This document shows, one piece after another, positions 6,560-13,683 of a stretch of 15,356 bases of DNA. This stretch comes from Actinomycetota bacterium (GTDB lineage: Bacteria; Actinomycetota; UBA4738). A program made the position numbers and the translations under genes. The first letter of the stretch is position 1. Each line of letters starts with the position of its first letter. The notes beneath the pieces were generated by a model, which was not told where the DNA came from, did not search any database, and saw only the letters and a program-made list of their open reading frames with translations. The stretch lies in NCBI GenBank assembly GCA_005885015.1, contig VAYG01000017.1:1-15356 (forward strand), in the 5' to 3' direction.

Positions 6560-7366
6560 TCAGGGCCACGCGGCGAACACGGTCCCGTGTCCGCGCTCCA
6601 CGGCGAGCTCGAAGTTCTCCCTCACCCTTCGCTCAAGGGCTCCGGACCGGAGGTCGTGGGCGAGCGCCTCGAGACCCTTGCGCCGGGTCTCTTCGTCGAG
6701 GTGATGCCAGAAGGACGTGTTGCGCAGATACGCCGAGCCCGCCAGATGGAACCGATCGGTATGCAGCGCCGGCAAGGAGCCGTCCACGCCGTCCGTGTAG
6801 ACGAACGGCTCGTGCACGACGCGACGAAACCCCGCGTCGCGGAGGATGCGTTCGATGTCATCGCTTGACAGCCTGGGGTTGCCCGGAGGGGCCACGCCGA
6901 AGTACTCGTGGACGAAGAGCGGGGCGTTGTCGCTGGTGGGATCGGCGATCACCACGGGGCCGCCTCGCAGGACCCTCCTCAGCTCACGGGCGGCGGCGGG
7001 ACGGTCCTCGATGACGTGGAGGACGTTCACCAGGATGGCCCGATCGACGGAGGCGTCGGGCAACGGGAGGGAGCGGGCATCGGCAACCGCGGATCGTCCC
7101 GGGCCCACCTTGCGGGCGGCGTGGACGATCATCTCGAACTCGGGGTCGACCACCAGGACGCGGAACCCGCGAGCCTGGAAGACCTGCGCGTAATTGCCGG
7201 TCCCCCCGCCCACGTCGAGGAGGAGCCGGCCCTCAGCGGGTCCGAGGTGCTTGGCCAGGGCCCGGACCACGGTGGGGCTGGCCCCCCGCGTGTAGTCGTA
7301 CGTGCGGGCCTGCGCGGCGTAGTCGCGCGATCGCGGCTGGCTGGCGGCGTTGGGGCGAGAACTCAT
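6560..7366 (-). CDS. class I SAM-dependent methyltransferase
   Basis: 268 residues from ATG 7366. The Rossmann motif I is LLLDVGGGTGNYAQVF (48-63), the acidic end of strand 2 is VVDPE (72-76, D74), then DARSLPLPDASVDRAILVNVLHVIEDRPAAARELRRVL (96-133), the UbiE/Methyltransf_11 pattern. The C-terminal part (about 145-268) holds the substrate region, including a DEETRRKGLEALAHDLRSG helix. The substrate is unknown. The start is uncertain: no clear ribosome-binding site precedes 7366, and an upstream in-frame GTG at 7384 is also without one. The domain begins only at about residue 12 (SRDYAAQARTYD), so 7366 is adequate. It lies 59 nt downstream of the small membrane protein gene. Confidence 0.87.
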   Translation of the reverse strand: MSSRPNAASQPRSRDYAAQARTYDYTRGASPTVVRALAKHLGPAEGRLLLDVGGGTGNYAQVFQARGFRVLVVDPEFEMIVHAARKVGPGRSAVADARSLPLPDASVDRAILVNVLHVIEDRPAAARELRRVLRGGPVVIADPTSDNAPLFVHEYFGVAPPGNPRLSSDDIERILRDAGFRRVVHEPFVYTDGVDGSLPALHTDRFHLAGSAYLRNTSFWHHLDEETRRKGLEALAHDLRSGALERRVRENFELAVERGHGTVFAAWP

Positions 7367-7425
7367 CCGCTGCGAGCATGGCACGAGGAGCGAAAGGGGA
7401 CGAGCCCGGCCCAGCCGTTGAGCCC

Positions 7426-7746
7426 TCAGCTCGGCTTCGGTGGCGGTTCTCCCGGGGGCGGCGGTGGGTCGAACGGAGTCGCCCCCCCGAGCATCGACAA
7501 GCGATCGATTGCCAGGCCACCTTCTACGATGGGTGTTCCGCGCGGCGACACCAGGTCCTCGAGCGACTGGAGGATGGCCCAAAAGGCGCCCAGTCCAGCG
7601 GTCGCCCATGCCACCCACCGAAGTTCCGGCGGCATCGCCGGCACGAGCAACACGCAGATCAGCGTGGTCACCCAGAAGAACACGGCCCTGCGCCTGAGCG
7701 CCCTTCTGGCTGACCCGGATCGCCGTTTCGCTCCCGCCTCCATCAT
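7426..7746 (-). CDS. small two-helix membrane protein coupled to pit, unknown function
   Basis: 106 residues that I do not recognise. A basic N-terminus (KRRSGSARRALRRR, 7-20) precedes two hydrophobic helices at about 21-39 (AVFFWVTTLICVLLVPAMP) and 43-61 (RWVAWATAGLGAFWAILQS). A polar tail follows, ending in a Pro-rich stretch (PFDPPPPPGEPPPKPS). The charge pattern suggests both termini are cytoplasmic. Its ATG overlaps the pit stop codon as TGATG, so translation is coupled to the phosphate transporter. No independent ribosome-binding site is needed or seen. This tight coupling argues that the ORF is real and may serve the transporter. Confidence 0.68.
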   Translation of the reverse strand: MMEAGAKRRSGSARRALRRRAVFFWVTTLICVLLVPAMPPELRWVAWATAGLGAFWAILQSLEDLVSPRGTPIVEGGLAIDRLSMLGGATPFDPPPPPGEPPPKPS

Positions 7747-8735
7747 CAGCCCAGCTTGAAGGGAAGATAGGTGAGCCAGGCTACCGCGAAGGATCCGGGG
7801 ATCGTGAGGACCCACGCCCAGACCACCCGCCTGGCCACACCCCACCGAACCGCGGACAGGCGCTGGGTCGATCCGACGCCGACGATCGCCCCGGTGATGG
7901 TGTGGGTGGTGGATACGGGGATCCCCGCGTGCGCGGTGAAGAACAGCGTCGCCGCCGCGGCGGTCTCCGCGCTCATGCCCGAGACCGGCTGGAGCTTCGT
8001 GATCTTGGAGCCCATCGTGTGGACGATGCGCCAGCCTCCCGACAGTGTCCCGAGCCCGATCGCAGCGTGGGCCGATAGGACGACCCACAGAGGGACCCCC
8101 GCCGAGGGCGGGAGCACGCCTGCCCCTATGAGCAGGGCGAGGATCACCCCCATGGTCTTCTGGGCGTCGTTGGCTCCGTGGCCGATGCTGAACGCGGCGG
8201 CCGAGACGAGCTGCGTCCGCCGGAAGCCCTTGTTCAGCCGGTCCACCCGCCGATTCCGATGGAACGTCCACATGACTCCGACCAGGATGGTGAAACCCAG
8301 GAGGAGCCCGATGATCGGCGAGAGCACGATGAACACGGCGATCTTTCGGAAGCCGTCGGCGATGAGCGCGCTCCACCCGGCCTTGGCTACCGCGGCCCCG
8401 CCCATGCCTCCGATGAGGGCATGCGACGAGGAGGTTGGAAGCCCGAAGAACCAGGTGATCACGTCCCAAACGATCGCCCCGACCAGTCCGGCGAAGATGA
8501 CTGCGGTCGTGAAGACCTCCGGCTGCACGACGCCCTTGGCGATCGTGGCCGCGACCTTCGTCCCGAAGATCAGGAAGGCGATGAAGTTGAAGAACGCGGC
8601 CCAGATCACAGCGAGGGAGGGCGTGAGGACGCGGGTCGAAACGACGGTGGCGATCGAGTTCGCCGCGTCGTGGAACCCGTTGAAGAAGTCGAAGCACAGC
8701 GCCACGAGGATGACGAACACGAGCGCGGGCGTCAT
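7746..8735 (-). CDS. pit: PiT family inorganic phosphate transporter
   Basis: 329 residues; a low-affinity, cation- or proton-coupled phosphate (or metal-phosphate) permease. Two family signature repeats are visible: FDFFNGFHDAANSIATVVSTRVLTP near the N-terminus and SIGHGANDAQKTMGVILAL in the second half, the inverted PHO-4 repeats. About nine to ten hydrophobic helices fill the rest. The length suits the shorter bacterial Pit type without the long cytoplasmic loop. The start follows the accessory gene's TAG directly (TAGATG) with no ribosome-binding site of its own, so it depends on coupling. Order accessory-then-pit is the classic pap-pit arrangement. It lies in the same block as the high-affinity Pst system. 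Confidence 0.95.
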   Translation of the reverse strand: MTPALVFVILVALCFDFFNGFHDAANSIATVVSTRVLTPSLAVIWAAFFNFIAFLIFGTKVAATIAKGVVQPEVFTTAVIFAGLVGAIVWDVITWFFGLPTSSSHALIGGMGGAAVAKAGWSALIADGFRKIAVFIVLSPIIGLLLGFTILVGVMWTFHRNRRVDRLNKGFRRTQLVSAAAFSIGHGANDAQKTMGVILALLIGAGVLPPSAGVPLWVVLSAHAAIGLGTLSGGWRIVHTMGSKITKLQPVSGMSAETAAAATLFFTAHAGIPVSTTHTITGAIVGVGSTQRLSAVRWGVARRVVWAWVLTIPGSFAVAWLTYLPFKLG

Positions 8736-9353
8736 CTAAGCGTGCTTGAGCACGATCGACTCGAGCGTGTTGGCAACGTCCTCGCACTTGTCGATGGCCG
8801 CCTCGAGCTGGTCCGCCAGGTCCTTCCACTTGAGGACGTCCATCGCCTTGTACTCACCGGAGAACAGCCGGGCGACCGTCTTCCGATAGATCCGGTCGCC
8901 TTCGTTCTCCAAGCGGTTGATCTCGACCCAGTACTGGTTCAGTCCGTCGAAGCTTCGGAGCCCGGCCATGGCCTGGTACGTCTGGGCGCAGGCGCGAGCC
9001 AGGACCTCGGCCTGCTGCCTCATCTCGGGCAATGGCTGTTCGATCTGGTGCAGGACCAGGAGATCCGCCACGGCCTCGATCCCGTCGAGGATGTCGTCGA
9101 TGAGGGATGCCAACCGGTGGATGTCCTCCCGGTCGAAGGGGGTGACGAAGGTGGTGTTCAGCGCGCGCATGATCTGATGGGTGATCTCGTCGCCATCGTG
9201 CTCTCTCTGGCGGATCTCGACGTGGGCCCCTTCGGGGTTCTGGTAGTCGATCAGGAGGTTCAGAAGAAGATTGCCTGAATCCGCGAGGTTCGCCGCGGCG
9301 CGCTCGAACAGATCGTAGAAGCCCTCGCTCCTGGGGATGATTCGGAGCCTCAT
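8736..9353 (-). CDS. DUF47 / PhoU-like Pit accessory protein
   Basis: 205 residues, all helical, matching the DUF47 family (TIGR00153, Pit accessory protein, Pap). Typical segments are GFYDLFERAAANLADSGNLLLNLL (11-34), the acidic HDGDEITHQIMRALNTTFVTPFDREDIHRLASLIDDILDGIE (52-93), and NRLENEGDRIYRKTVARLF (146-164). The ExxGD motifs resemble the PhoU metal-binding motifs. Members are found immediately before pit genes and are thought to modulate Pit activity. The start ATG 9353 has AAGGG about 8 nt upstream. A 106-nt gap separates it from the response regulator gene, the widest gap inside the phosphate block. Confidence 0.93.
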   Translation of the reverse strand: MRLRIIPRSEGFYDLFERAAANLADSGNLLLNLLIDYQNPEGAHVEIRQREHDGDEITHQIMRALNTTFVTPFDREDIHRLASLIDDILDGIEAVADLLVLHQIEQPLPEMRQQAEVLARACAQTYQAMAGLRSFDGLNQYWVEINRLENEGDRIYRKTVARLFSGEYKAMDVLKWKDLADQLEAAIDKCEDVANTLESIVLKHA

Positions 9354-9400
9354 GGAGACCCTTCGCGGGCCGCAGCCTGCCTGAGCATCGCCGAGCGGTG

Positions 9401-9429
9401 GATATCAGATACGGGCGCTCCATGTCCAA
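9401..9429 (-). promoter_or_regulatory. possible internal promoter for the DUF47-pit genes
   Basis: On the minus strand TTGGAC (9429-9424), a 17-nt spacer and GATATC (9406-9401) resemble a -35/-10 pair in the only sizeable gap of the block. The -10 is imperfect. If real, it would allow Pit expression independent of the Pst promoter, which would suit a low-affinity transporter. Confidence 0.27.
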
Positions 9430-9459
9430 CGGCCGGCGGAAGGCCAGGACCGCCCGGTC

Positions 9460-10170
9460 TCAGTCGATGAACTTGTAGCCCAAGCCGCGCACGGTGAGGA
9501 TGTGCTGCGGCTGGTGGGGGTTCTCCTCGATCTTCTGGCGCAGGCGCTTGACGTGAACGTCGAGCGTCTTCGTGTCGCCATAGTAATCGGCGCCCCAGAC
9601 CTCGTTGATCAGGAACTCCCGCGTCAACAGGCGGCCCTTCGCGCTGAGGAAGCTGTCCAGGAGGTCGAACTCCTTGGGCGTGAATGCGACCGATTGTCCC
9701 CGCACGAAGGCCTCGTGGCGCTCGAGATCGATCTCCACCGGGCCTCCGCTCAGCCTGCCCGGACCCGCCCCAGCCGGCTGGGTCTGGGCCCGGCGGAGGT
9801 TGGCCCTGACCCGCGAGACCAACTCACGGATGGAAAACGGCTTGGTGACGTAGTCGTCGGCCCCCAGCTCGAGGCCCGCCACCTTGTCGGCCTCCGAGTC
9901 CTTCGCGGTGAGGATGACGATCGGGACCTGCGACTCGCTTCGGATGGCCCGGCAGACGTCCAGCCCGGACAGCTTCGGCAACATGAGGTCCAGGATCACC
10001 AGCGATGGCCGCTCGGCCCGGAACCGCTCCAGGGCCCGTTCGCCGTCCGTTGCGGTGATGACGGCGAACCCCTCTCGGGTGAGGCTGTAGGCGACGCTCT
10101 CGACCAGGGCCGGCTCGTCCTCGACCAGCAGGACCTTGCTCCCCGGTGCGGACGCAGCCATCGCGCTCAC
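9460..10170 (-). CDS. OmpR/PhoB-type response regulator (RegX3/PhoP-like)
   Basis: 236 residues. The receiver domain (about 12-126) has the acidic pair E17/D18, phospho-acceptor D61 in LVILDLMLPKLSG, T88 in VILTAKDS and K110 in DYVTKPFS. A linker (127-143) leads to the winged-helix effector domain (144-236) with FTPKEFDLLDSFLSAKGRLLTREFLINEVWG and the DVHVKRLRQKIEENP recognition region. This is the PhoB/RegX3/PhoP class that binds PHO boxes. It lies 19 nt after phoU. GTG 10170 is the first start; ATG 10161 (residue 4) is equally possible. Neither has a visible ribosome-binding site. No histidine kinase is adjacent, although RegX3 genes usually have SenX3 beside them. It is likely the activator of the pst promoter here (inference). 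Confidence 0.92.
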   Translation of the reverse strand: MSAMAASAPGSKVLLVEDEPALVESVAYSLTREGFAVITATDGERALERFRAERPSLVILDLMLPKLSGLDVCRAIRSESQVPIVILTAKDSEADKVAGLELGADDYVTKPFSIRELVSRVRANLRRAQTQPAGAGPGRLSGGPVEIDLERHEAFVRGQSVAFTPKEFDLLDSFLSAKGRLLTREFLINEVWGADYYGDTKTLDVHVKRLRQKIEENPHQPQHILTVRGLGYKFID

Positions 10171-10189
10171 GTGGAAGACGGGAACCGCG

Positions 10190-10873
10190 TCACGGGGAGG
10201 GTGGGTGGGATGCGTCCGTGAACTCCCGGAACTCCCCGGTCAGGAGGAAGGCGACCTGCTCGCCGATGTCGACCGCGTTGTCCCCGACCCGTTCGAGTTG
10301 CCGGGCCACCATGTTCATCTGGACGCCCCATTCCAGGAGCCGGGGATCCCGAGCCAGCCCGACGACCTCGCGGTACATCCCCCGGTTGAGATGATCGATC
10401 GGATCGTCCATGCGGGGAAGGGCCAGGGCAGCTTCCAGATCCCGGCGGGCGAACGCGTCGACCGACGTCAGAAGCATCGACCGGGCGATGTCCGCCATCT
10501 CCTCGACGTGTGAGAGCACGGTCGGGTCGGTGGGAAGCTCCCGCGTGGCCTTCGCGATCTTCGAGATGTTCACGGCCATGTCCCCCACCCGCTCGAGATG
10601 CATGTTGATGTGCATGATCGCCGAGACCAGCCGGAGGTCCCCCGCCACCGGGGTCTGCATGGCCAGGAGGTCGATGACCCTCCGCTCGACGTCCATGTAT
10701 TTGTCGTCGACCTCGTCGTCCTCCGCGATCACTCGATCTGCCAGGTCTTTGTCCTTGCGGACGAGGGCCTCGATGGATCGGCCCAGAGCCCGCTCCGCCA
10801 GCTGCCCCTCCGCCATGACCTCGGCTTGGAGGGCGGCCAGCTCGTCGTGGAATCGCTTGCGCGTCTCGAGCAT
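10190..10873 (-). CDS. phoU: phosphate signalling regulator PhoU
   Basis: 227 residues forming two repeated three-helix PhoU units. The duplicated metal-binding motifs are HLERVGDMAVNISK (92-105) and QLERVGDNAVDIGEQ (192-206), exactly one repeat apart. PhoU couples the Pst transporter to the phosphate two-component system and keeps signalling off when phosphate is plentiful. Length is normal. The start ATG 10873 overlaps the pstB stop as TGATG with no separate ribosome-binding site, so translation is coupled to pstB. A longer reading frame continues upstream, but it overlaps pstB and does not match the family. Confidence 0.95.
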   Translation of the reverse strand: MLETRKRFHDELAALQAEVMAEGQLAERALGRSIEALVRKDKDLADRVIAEDDEVDDKYMDVERRVIDLLAMQTPVAGDLRLVSAIMHINMHLERVGDMAVNISKIAKATRELPTDPTVLSHVEEMADIARSMLLTSVDAFARRDLEAALALPRMDDPIDHLNRGMYREVVGLARDPRLLEWGVQMNMVARQLERVGDNAVDIGEQVAFLLTGEFREFTDASHPPSP

Positions 10874-11679
10874 CAGCCGAACCGCCCCGTGATGTAGTCC
10901 TCCGTCCGCTTGTCGTCCGGCGAGGTGAAGATCTTGCGGGTCGGCCCGAACTCCACGACCTGGCCGTACAGCATGAACAGCGTCCAGTCGGCAACCCGAG
11001 CGGCCTGCTGCATGTTGTGGGTCACCAGGACCACCGTGAATTGGGTCTTGAGGTCCTGGATCAGCTCCTCGATGCGGAGAGTCGAGGCCGGGTCCAGGGC
11101 TGACGCGGGCTCGTCCATCAGCAGCACCTCGGGCTCGACGGCAAGAGCCCGGGCGATGCACAGCCGCTGCTGCTGGCCTCCCGACAGCTTTCCACCGGGT
11201 TCGTCGAGCCGATCCTTGACCTCATCCCAGAGCCCTGCTTGCCGAAGGGCCTGCTCGCTGCGGCGGCGGAGCTCGCCGCGGCTCAGCCTCCCAACCATCT
11301 TCAGGCCGGCCACGGCGTTGTCCAGGACGCTCATGGTGGGGAAAGGGTTGGCTCGCTGGAAGACCATGCCGATTCGCCGGCGAACCTCGACTGGATCGAC
11401 ATCGGGAGCGTAGATGTCCTGCCCGTCGAAAAGGACCTTCCCCGACACCCGGGCCCCGAGAACCTCCTCGTGCATCCGGTTGATGCACCGGATCAGCGTC
11501 GACTTGCCGCACCCAGAGGGGCCGATGATGGAGGTGACCGCCTGCGGCTCGGCCACCACGGCCACGTCCCGGAGCGCCTGGAGCGACCCGAACCACGCGT
11601 TGAGGTCGTGGACCTCGATCCGCCGAGAACCGAGGTCGTCGGTCAGAGCCTCCTGCCGAACAGCCTCCACCCCGCTCAC
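10873..11679 (-). CDS. pstB: phosphate ABC transporter ATP-binding protein PstB
   Basis: 268 residues. Visible ABC ATPase motifs are Walker A GPSGCGKST (53-61), Q-loop Q108 in MVFQRANPFPTMS (which also carries the Pst-typical NPFPMS-like wording), signature LSGGQQQR (165-172), Walker B VLLMDEPASALDP (185-197) and H-loop H221. It energises phosphate import by PstC/PstA. I set the start at GTG 11679 because it overlaps the pstA stop as GTGA; GTG 11670 is possible. The first 20 residues are a non-conserved extension before IEVHDLNAWFG. The stop overlaps phoU. Confidence 0.95.
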   Translation of the reverse strand: MSGVEAVRQEALTDDLGSRRIEVHDLNAWFGSLQALRDVAVVAEPQAVTSIIGPSGCGKSTLIRCINRMHEEVLGARVSGKVLFDGQDIYAPDVDPVEVRRRIGMVFQRANPFPTMSVLDNAVAGLKMVGRLSRGELRRRSEQALRQAGLWDEVKDRLDEPGGKLSGGQQQRLCIARALAVEPEVLLMDEPASALDPASTLRIEELIQDLKTQFTVVLVTHNMQQAARVADWTLFMLYGQVVEFGPTRKIFTSPDDKRTEDYITGRFG

Positions 11680-12572
11680 CTGATCCGCCGCTGCTGCCGG
11701 TTGGCCAGGAACCGCGCCGTGATGGAGAGTACCAACACCGCCGCCAACAACACGATGGCGCCACCCCACGCGATGGCGTGCTGCGACAGGACGGGGGTCC
11801 GCGCATAGTTGTAGATGCGAAGGGGGACCGCGTCCGCGGGGGCAACCGGGTTCGTGGTCAGGAAGTCCTGGCCGAGAGCGGTGAGAAGGATGGGCGCGGT
11901 CTCCCCCATCCCACGGGCCACGGCCAGCATGATCGCGGTGAAGATGCCGGACCCCGCCGTCGGAATGACGACGCGAGCGATCGTCTTCCACCTGGGGACG
12001 CCCAGGGCAAGCGCGCCCTCCCTCAGCTCCTGGGGCACGAGCCGGAGGATCTCCTCGGTGGCCCGGGTGATGATCGGCCACATCAGGACGGTCAGCGCAA
12101 TGGCGCCCGCCAGCGCGGAGAAGGTGCCCATCGCCACGACGACCACGGCCCAGATGAACGCCCCTGCCACGATCGACGGCGTGGAGAGCAGGATCTCGGC
12201 GACGAAGCGCACGGCGGAGGCCAGTCGGCCTCGGCCGTATTCCGATAGGTAGATCGCCGCCAGCATGCCGAGTGGAACGGCCATGCCGATCGCCATCCCG
12301 ACGATCAGGGCGGTTCCGACGAACGACTGGACGATGCCGCCGCCGGGCTCGCCGGGAGCTGCCGGCTCCTTGGTGAAGAAGTCCAGGTTGAGCGCGGAAA
12401 CCCCTTTGACCAGCACGTACCACACGATGAAGGCGAGCGGGAGCAGGGCCAGGAACCCGCAGGCCCACAGAGACGCCCGAAACGCGCGGTCCTTGACTCG
12501 GCGAGATCGGCTCATCGAGCGCGAGAGGCCCGGTGCCCGGGCGCCGGCCGTGGCCACGGCGGCCCCGCTCAT
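11676..12572 (-). CDS. pstA: phosphate ABC transporter permease PstA
   Basis: 298 residues. A polar N-terminus (1-33) is followed by six hydrophobic helices, the first at about 34-55 (LWACGFLALLPLAFIVWYVLV). The EAA loop that contacts PstB is ELREGALALGVPRWKTIARVVIP (182-204). GMGETAPILLTALG (221-234) is typical of PstA. The conserved periplasmic-side segment LNLDFFTKEPAAPGEPGGGI is at 61-80. Start ATG 12572 overlaps the pstC stop as ATGA and has GGAGG 7 nt upstream. It forms the membrane channel with PstC. Confidence 0.95.
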   Translation of the reverse strand: MSGAAVATAGARAPGLSRSMSRSRRVKDRAFRASLWACGFLALLPLAFIVWYVLVKGVSALNLDFFTKEPAAPGEPGGGIVQSFVGTALIVGMAIGMAVPLGMLAAIYLSEYGRGRLASAVRFVAEILLSTPSIVAGAFIWAVVVVAMGTFSALAGAIALTVLMWPIITRATEEILRLVPQELREGALALGVPRWKTIARVVIPTAGSGIFTAIMLAVARGMGETAPILLTALGQDFLTTNPVAPADAVPLRIYNYARTPVLSQHAIAWGGAIVLLAAVLVLSITARFLANRQQRRIR

Positions 12573-13669
12573 CCCGTCACCTCCAGAGCGGGGATCTCGG
12601 CGGCCCCTGCGGGGGTCGGCCCTCCCACCAGTCGCGCCGTCCGGCGTACGCGCATCCGGGAGAGGGCCGCGAGGACCAGCGAGACGACCACCAGCACCAG
12701 GGCGAGGGCCAGCAGGGCCGAGCGGTGGACGCCCACGCTGGTGGCCTCCCTGAACTCGCTGGCAATGACCGCTGGGATGGTGTAGCCGGGGCGGAACAGA
12801 GAGGGCCCGATGCCCAACCCGTTGCCCACGACCATGGAGACGGCGATCGTCTCGCCCAGGGCTCGCCCCAATCCGAGCATCGTGGCTCCGACGATGCCGC
12901 TCTTCGCATACGGCAGGACGGCCATCCGGATCGTCTCGTAGCGGGTGGCCCCGAGGGCCAGGGCCCCCTCCCGCAGATCCCTCGGTACCACCGCCACGAC
13001 CTCGCGCGTCACGGCGGTGACGATCGGCAAGATCATGACGGCCAGGATCACCCCGGCGGTGAACAGGTCCCCCCCGTTGGAGTTGTAGCCGAACTTGACA
13101 CAGGCGCGGGGATTGCCGACCTGGGTCTCCACGCAATACTTGGCTCCCCGAAAGAGGGCGCCGATCGCGGGCACCTGCCCGATGGTGTTGGTCAGGAACG
13201 GCTCGACCGTGTGATCGAACACGGGCTTCATGATGAACAGGCCCCAGAGCCCGTAGACGACGCTCGGGATGGCCGCCAACAGATCGACGAAGACGGCCAG
13301 TGGGTTGCGCAGCCACCCCAGCTGCATCTCGTTGAGAAGGAGGGCCAGGCCGACGGCGACGGGCACCGCCAGGACGATGGCGATCGCCGAGGTGACCAGC
13401 GTTCCGAAAATGAAGGGCAGCGCACCGAAATCCTCGCGTCCGAACACCGGGTTCCAGTTCCGCCCGGTGAGGAAGTGGAGCCCGAACTTCGACAGTGCCC
13501 GGTATCCGCCGACGGACAGAACCACCAGCAGCAGCGCCAGGAGGGCGATGAGGCCTGCTGCCATCGAGACGGAGAGACCTTTGAACAGACGATCGCCCAA
13601 GCGGGAACGCCGCCGGAGTGGCGGCGTTCCCCTTGCGTTCGGCCGAAGGTTCCCCAGCCTGGTCCCCAT
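12569..13669 (-). CDS. pstC: phosphate ABC transporter permease PstC
   Basis: 366 residues, somewhat long for PstC. A basic N-terminus (1-30) precedes helix 1 (about 33-53); five further helices follow. Family markers are IPSVVYGLWGLFIM (134-147), TAGVILAVMILPI (204-216), the EAA loop DLREGALALGATRYETIRMAVLP (231-253) and GLGRALGETIAVSMV (266-280). An extra loop at about 174-200, with C179 and C190, sits where E. coli PstC has only a short GPAFG stretch; a disulfide outside the membrane is possible. ATG 13669 has AGGAGG only 3 nt upstream, a tight spacing. A strong RNA hairpin falls within codons 13-22. Confidence 0.93.
   Translation of the reverse strand: MGTRLGNLRPNARGTPPLRRRSRLGDRLFKGLSVSMAAGLIALLALLLVVLSVGGYRALSKFGLHFLTGRNWNPVFGREDFGALPFIFGTLVTSAIAIVLAVPVAVGLALLLNEMQLGWLRNPLAVFVDLLAAIPSVVYGLWGLFIMKPVFDHTVEPFLTNTIGQVPAIGALFRGAKYCVETQVGNPRACVKFGYNSNGGDLFTAGVILAVMILPIVTAVTREVVAVVPRDLREGALALGATRYETIRMAVLPYAKSGIVGATMLGLGRALGETIAVSMVVGNGLGIGPSLFRPGYTIPAVIASEFREATSVGVHRSALLALALVLVVVSLVLAALSRMRVRRTARLVGGPTPAGAAEIPALEVTG
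13603..13631 (-). other. 12-bp perfect hairpin inside the start of pstC
   Basis: The arms GGGAACGCCGCC (13603-13614) and GGCGGCGTTCCC (13620-13631) pair perfectly over 12 bp around a 5-nt loop. In the mRNA the stem covers pstC codons 13-22, about 50-80 nt after the pstS stop codon. Such a structure can block exonuclease decay of upstream pstS mRNA or slow translation of pstC. No T-tract follows, so it is not a classical terminator. Confidence 0.6.
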
Positions 13670-13683
13670 CAACCTCCTGAAGC

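Noticed and set aside
5447..6868. 473-codon plus-strand frame opposite hppD and the methyltransferase
   Set aside because: Antisense shadow; it runs across two real genes and their intergenic promoter.
7367..7425. Terminator or promoter before the methyltransferase
   Set aside because: Only a 5-bp CGAGC/GCTCG pairing with a 23-nt loop and no good -10; nothing supportable.
8178..9278. 366-codon plus-strand frame opposite pit and DUF47
   Set aside because: Asp/Glu/Arg-rich shadow without family resemblance; both minus-strand genes are certain.
9354..9459. Terminator between the response regulator and DUF47 genes
   Set aside because: Only tiny stems (GACCG-GG-CGGTC, GGCC pairs) without T-tract are present; too weak to call.
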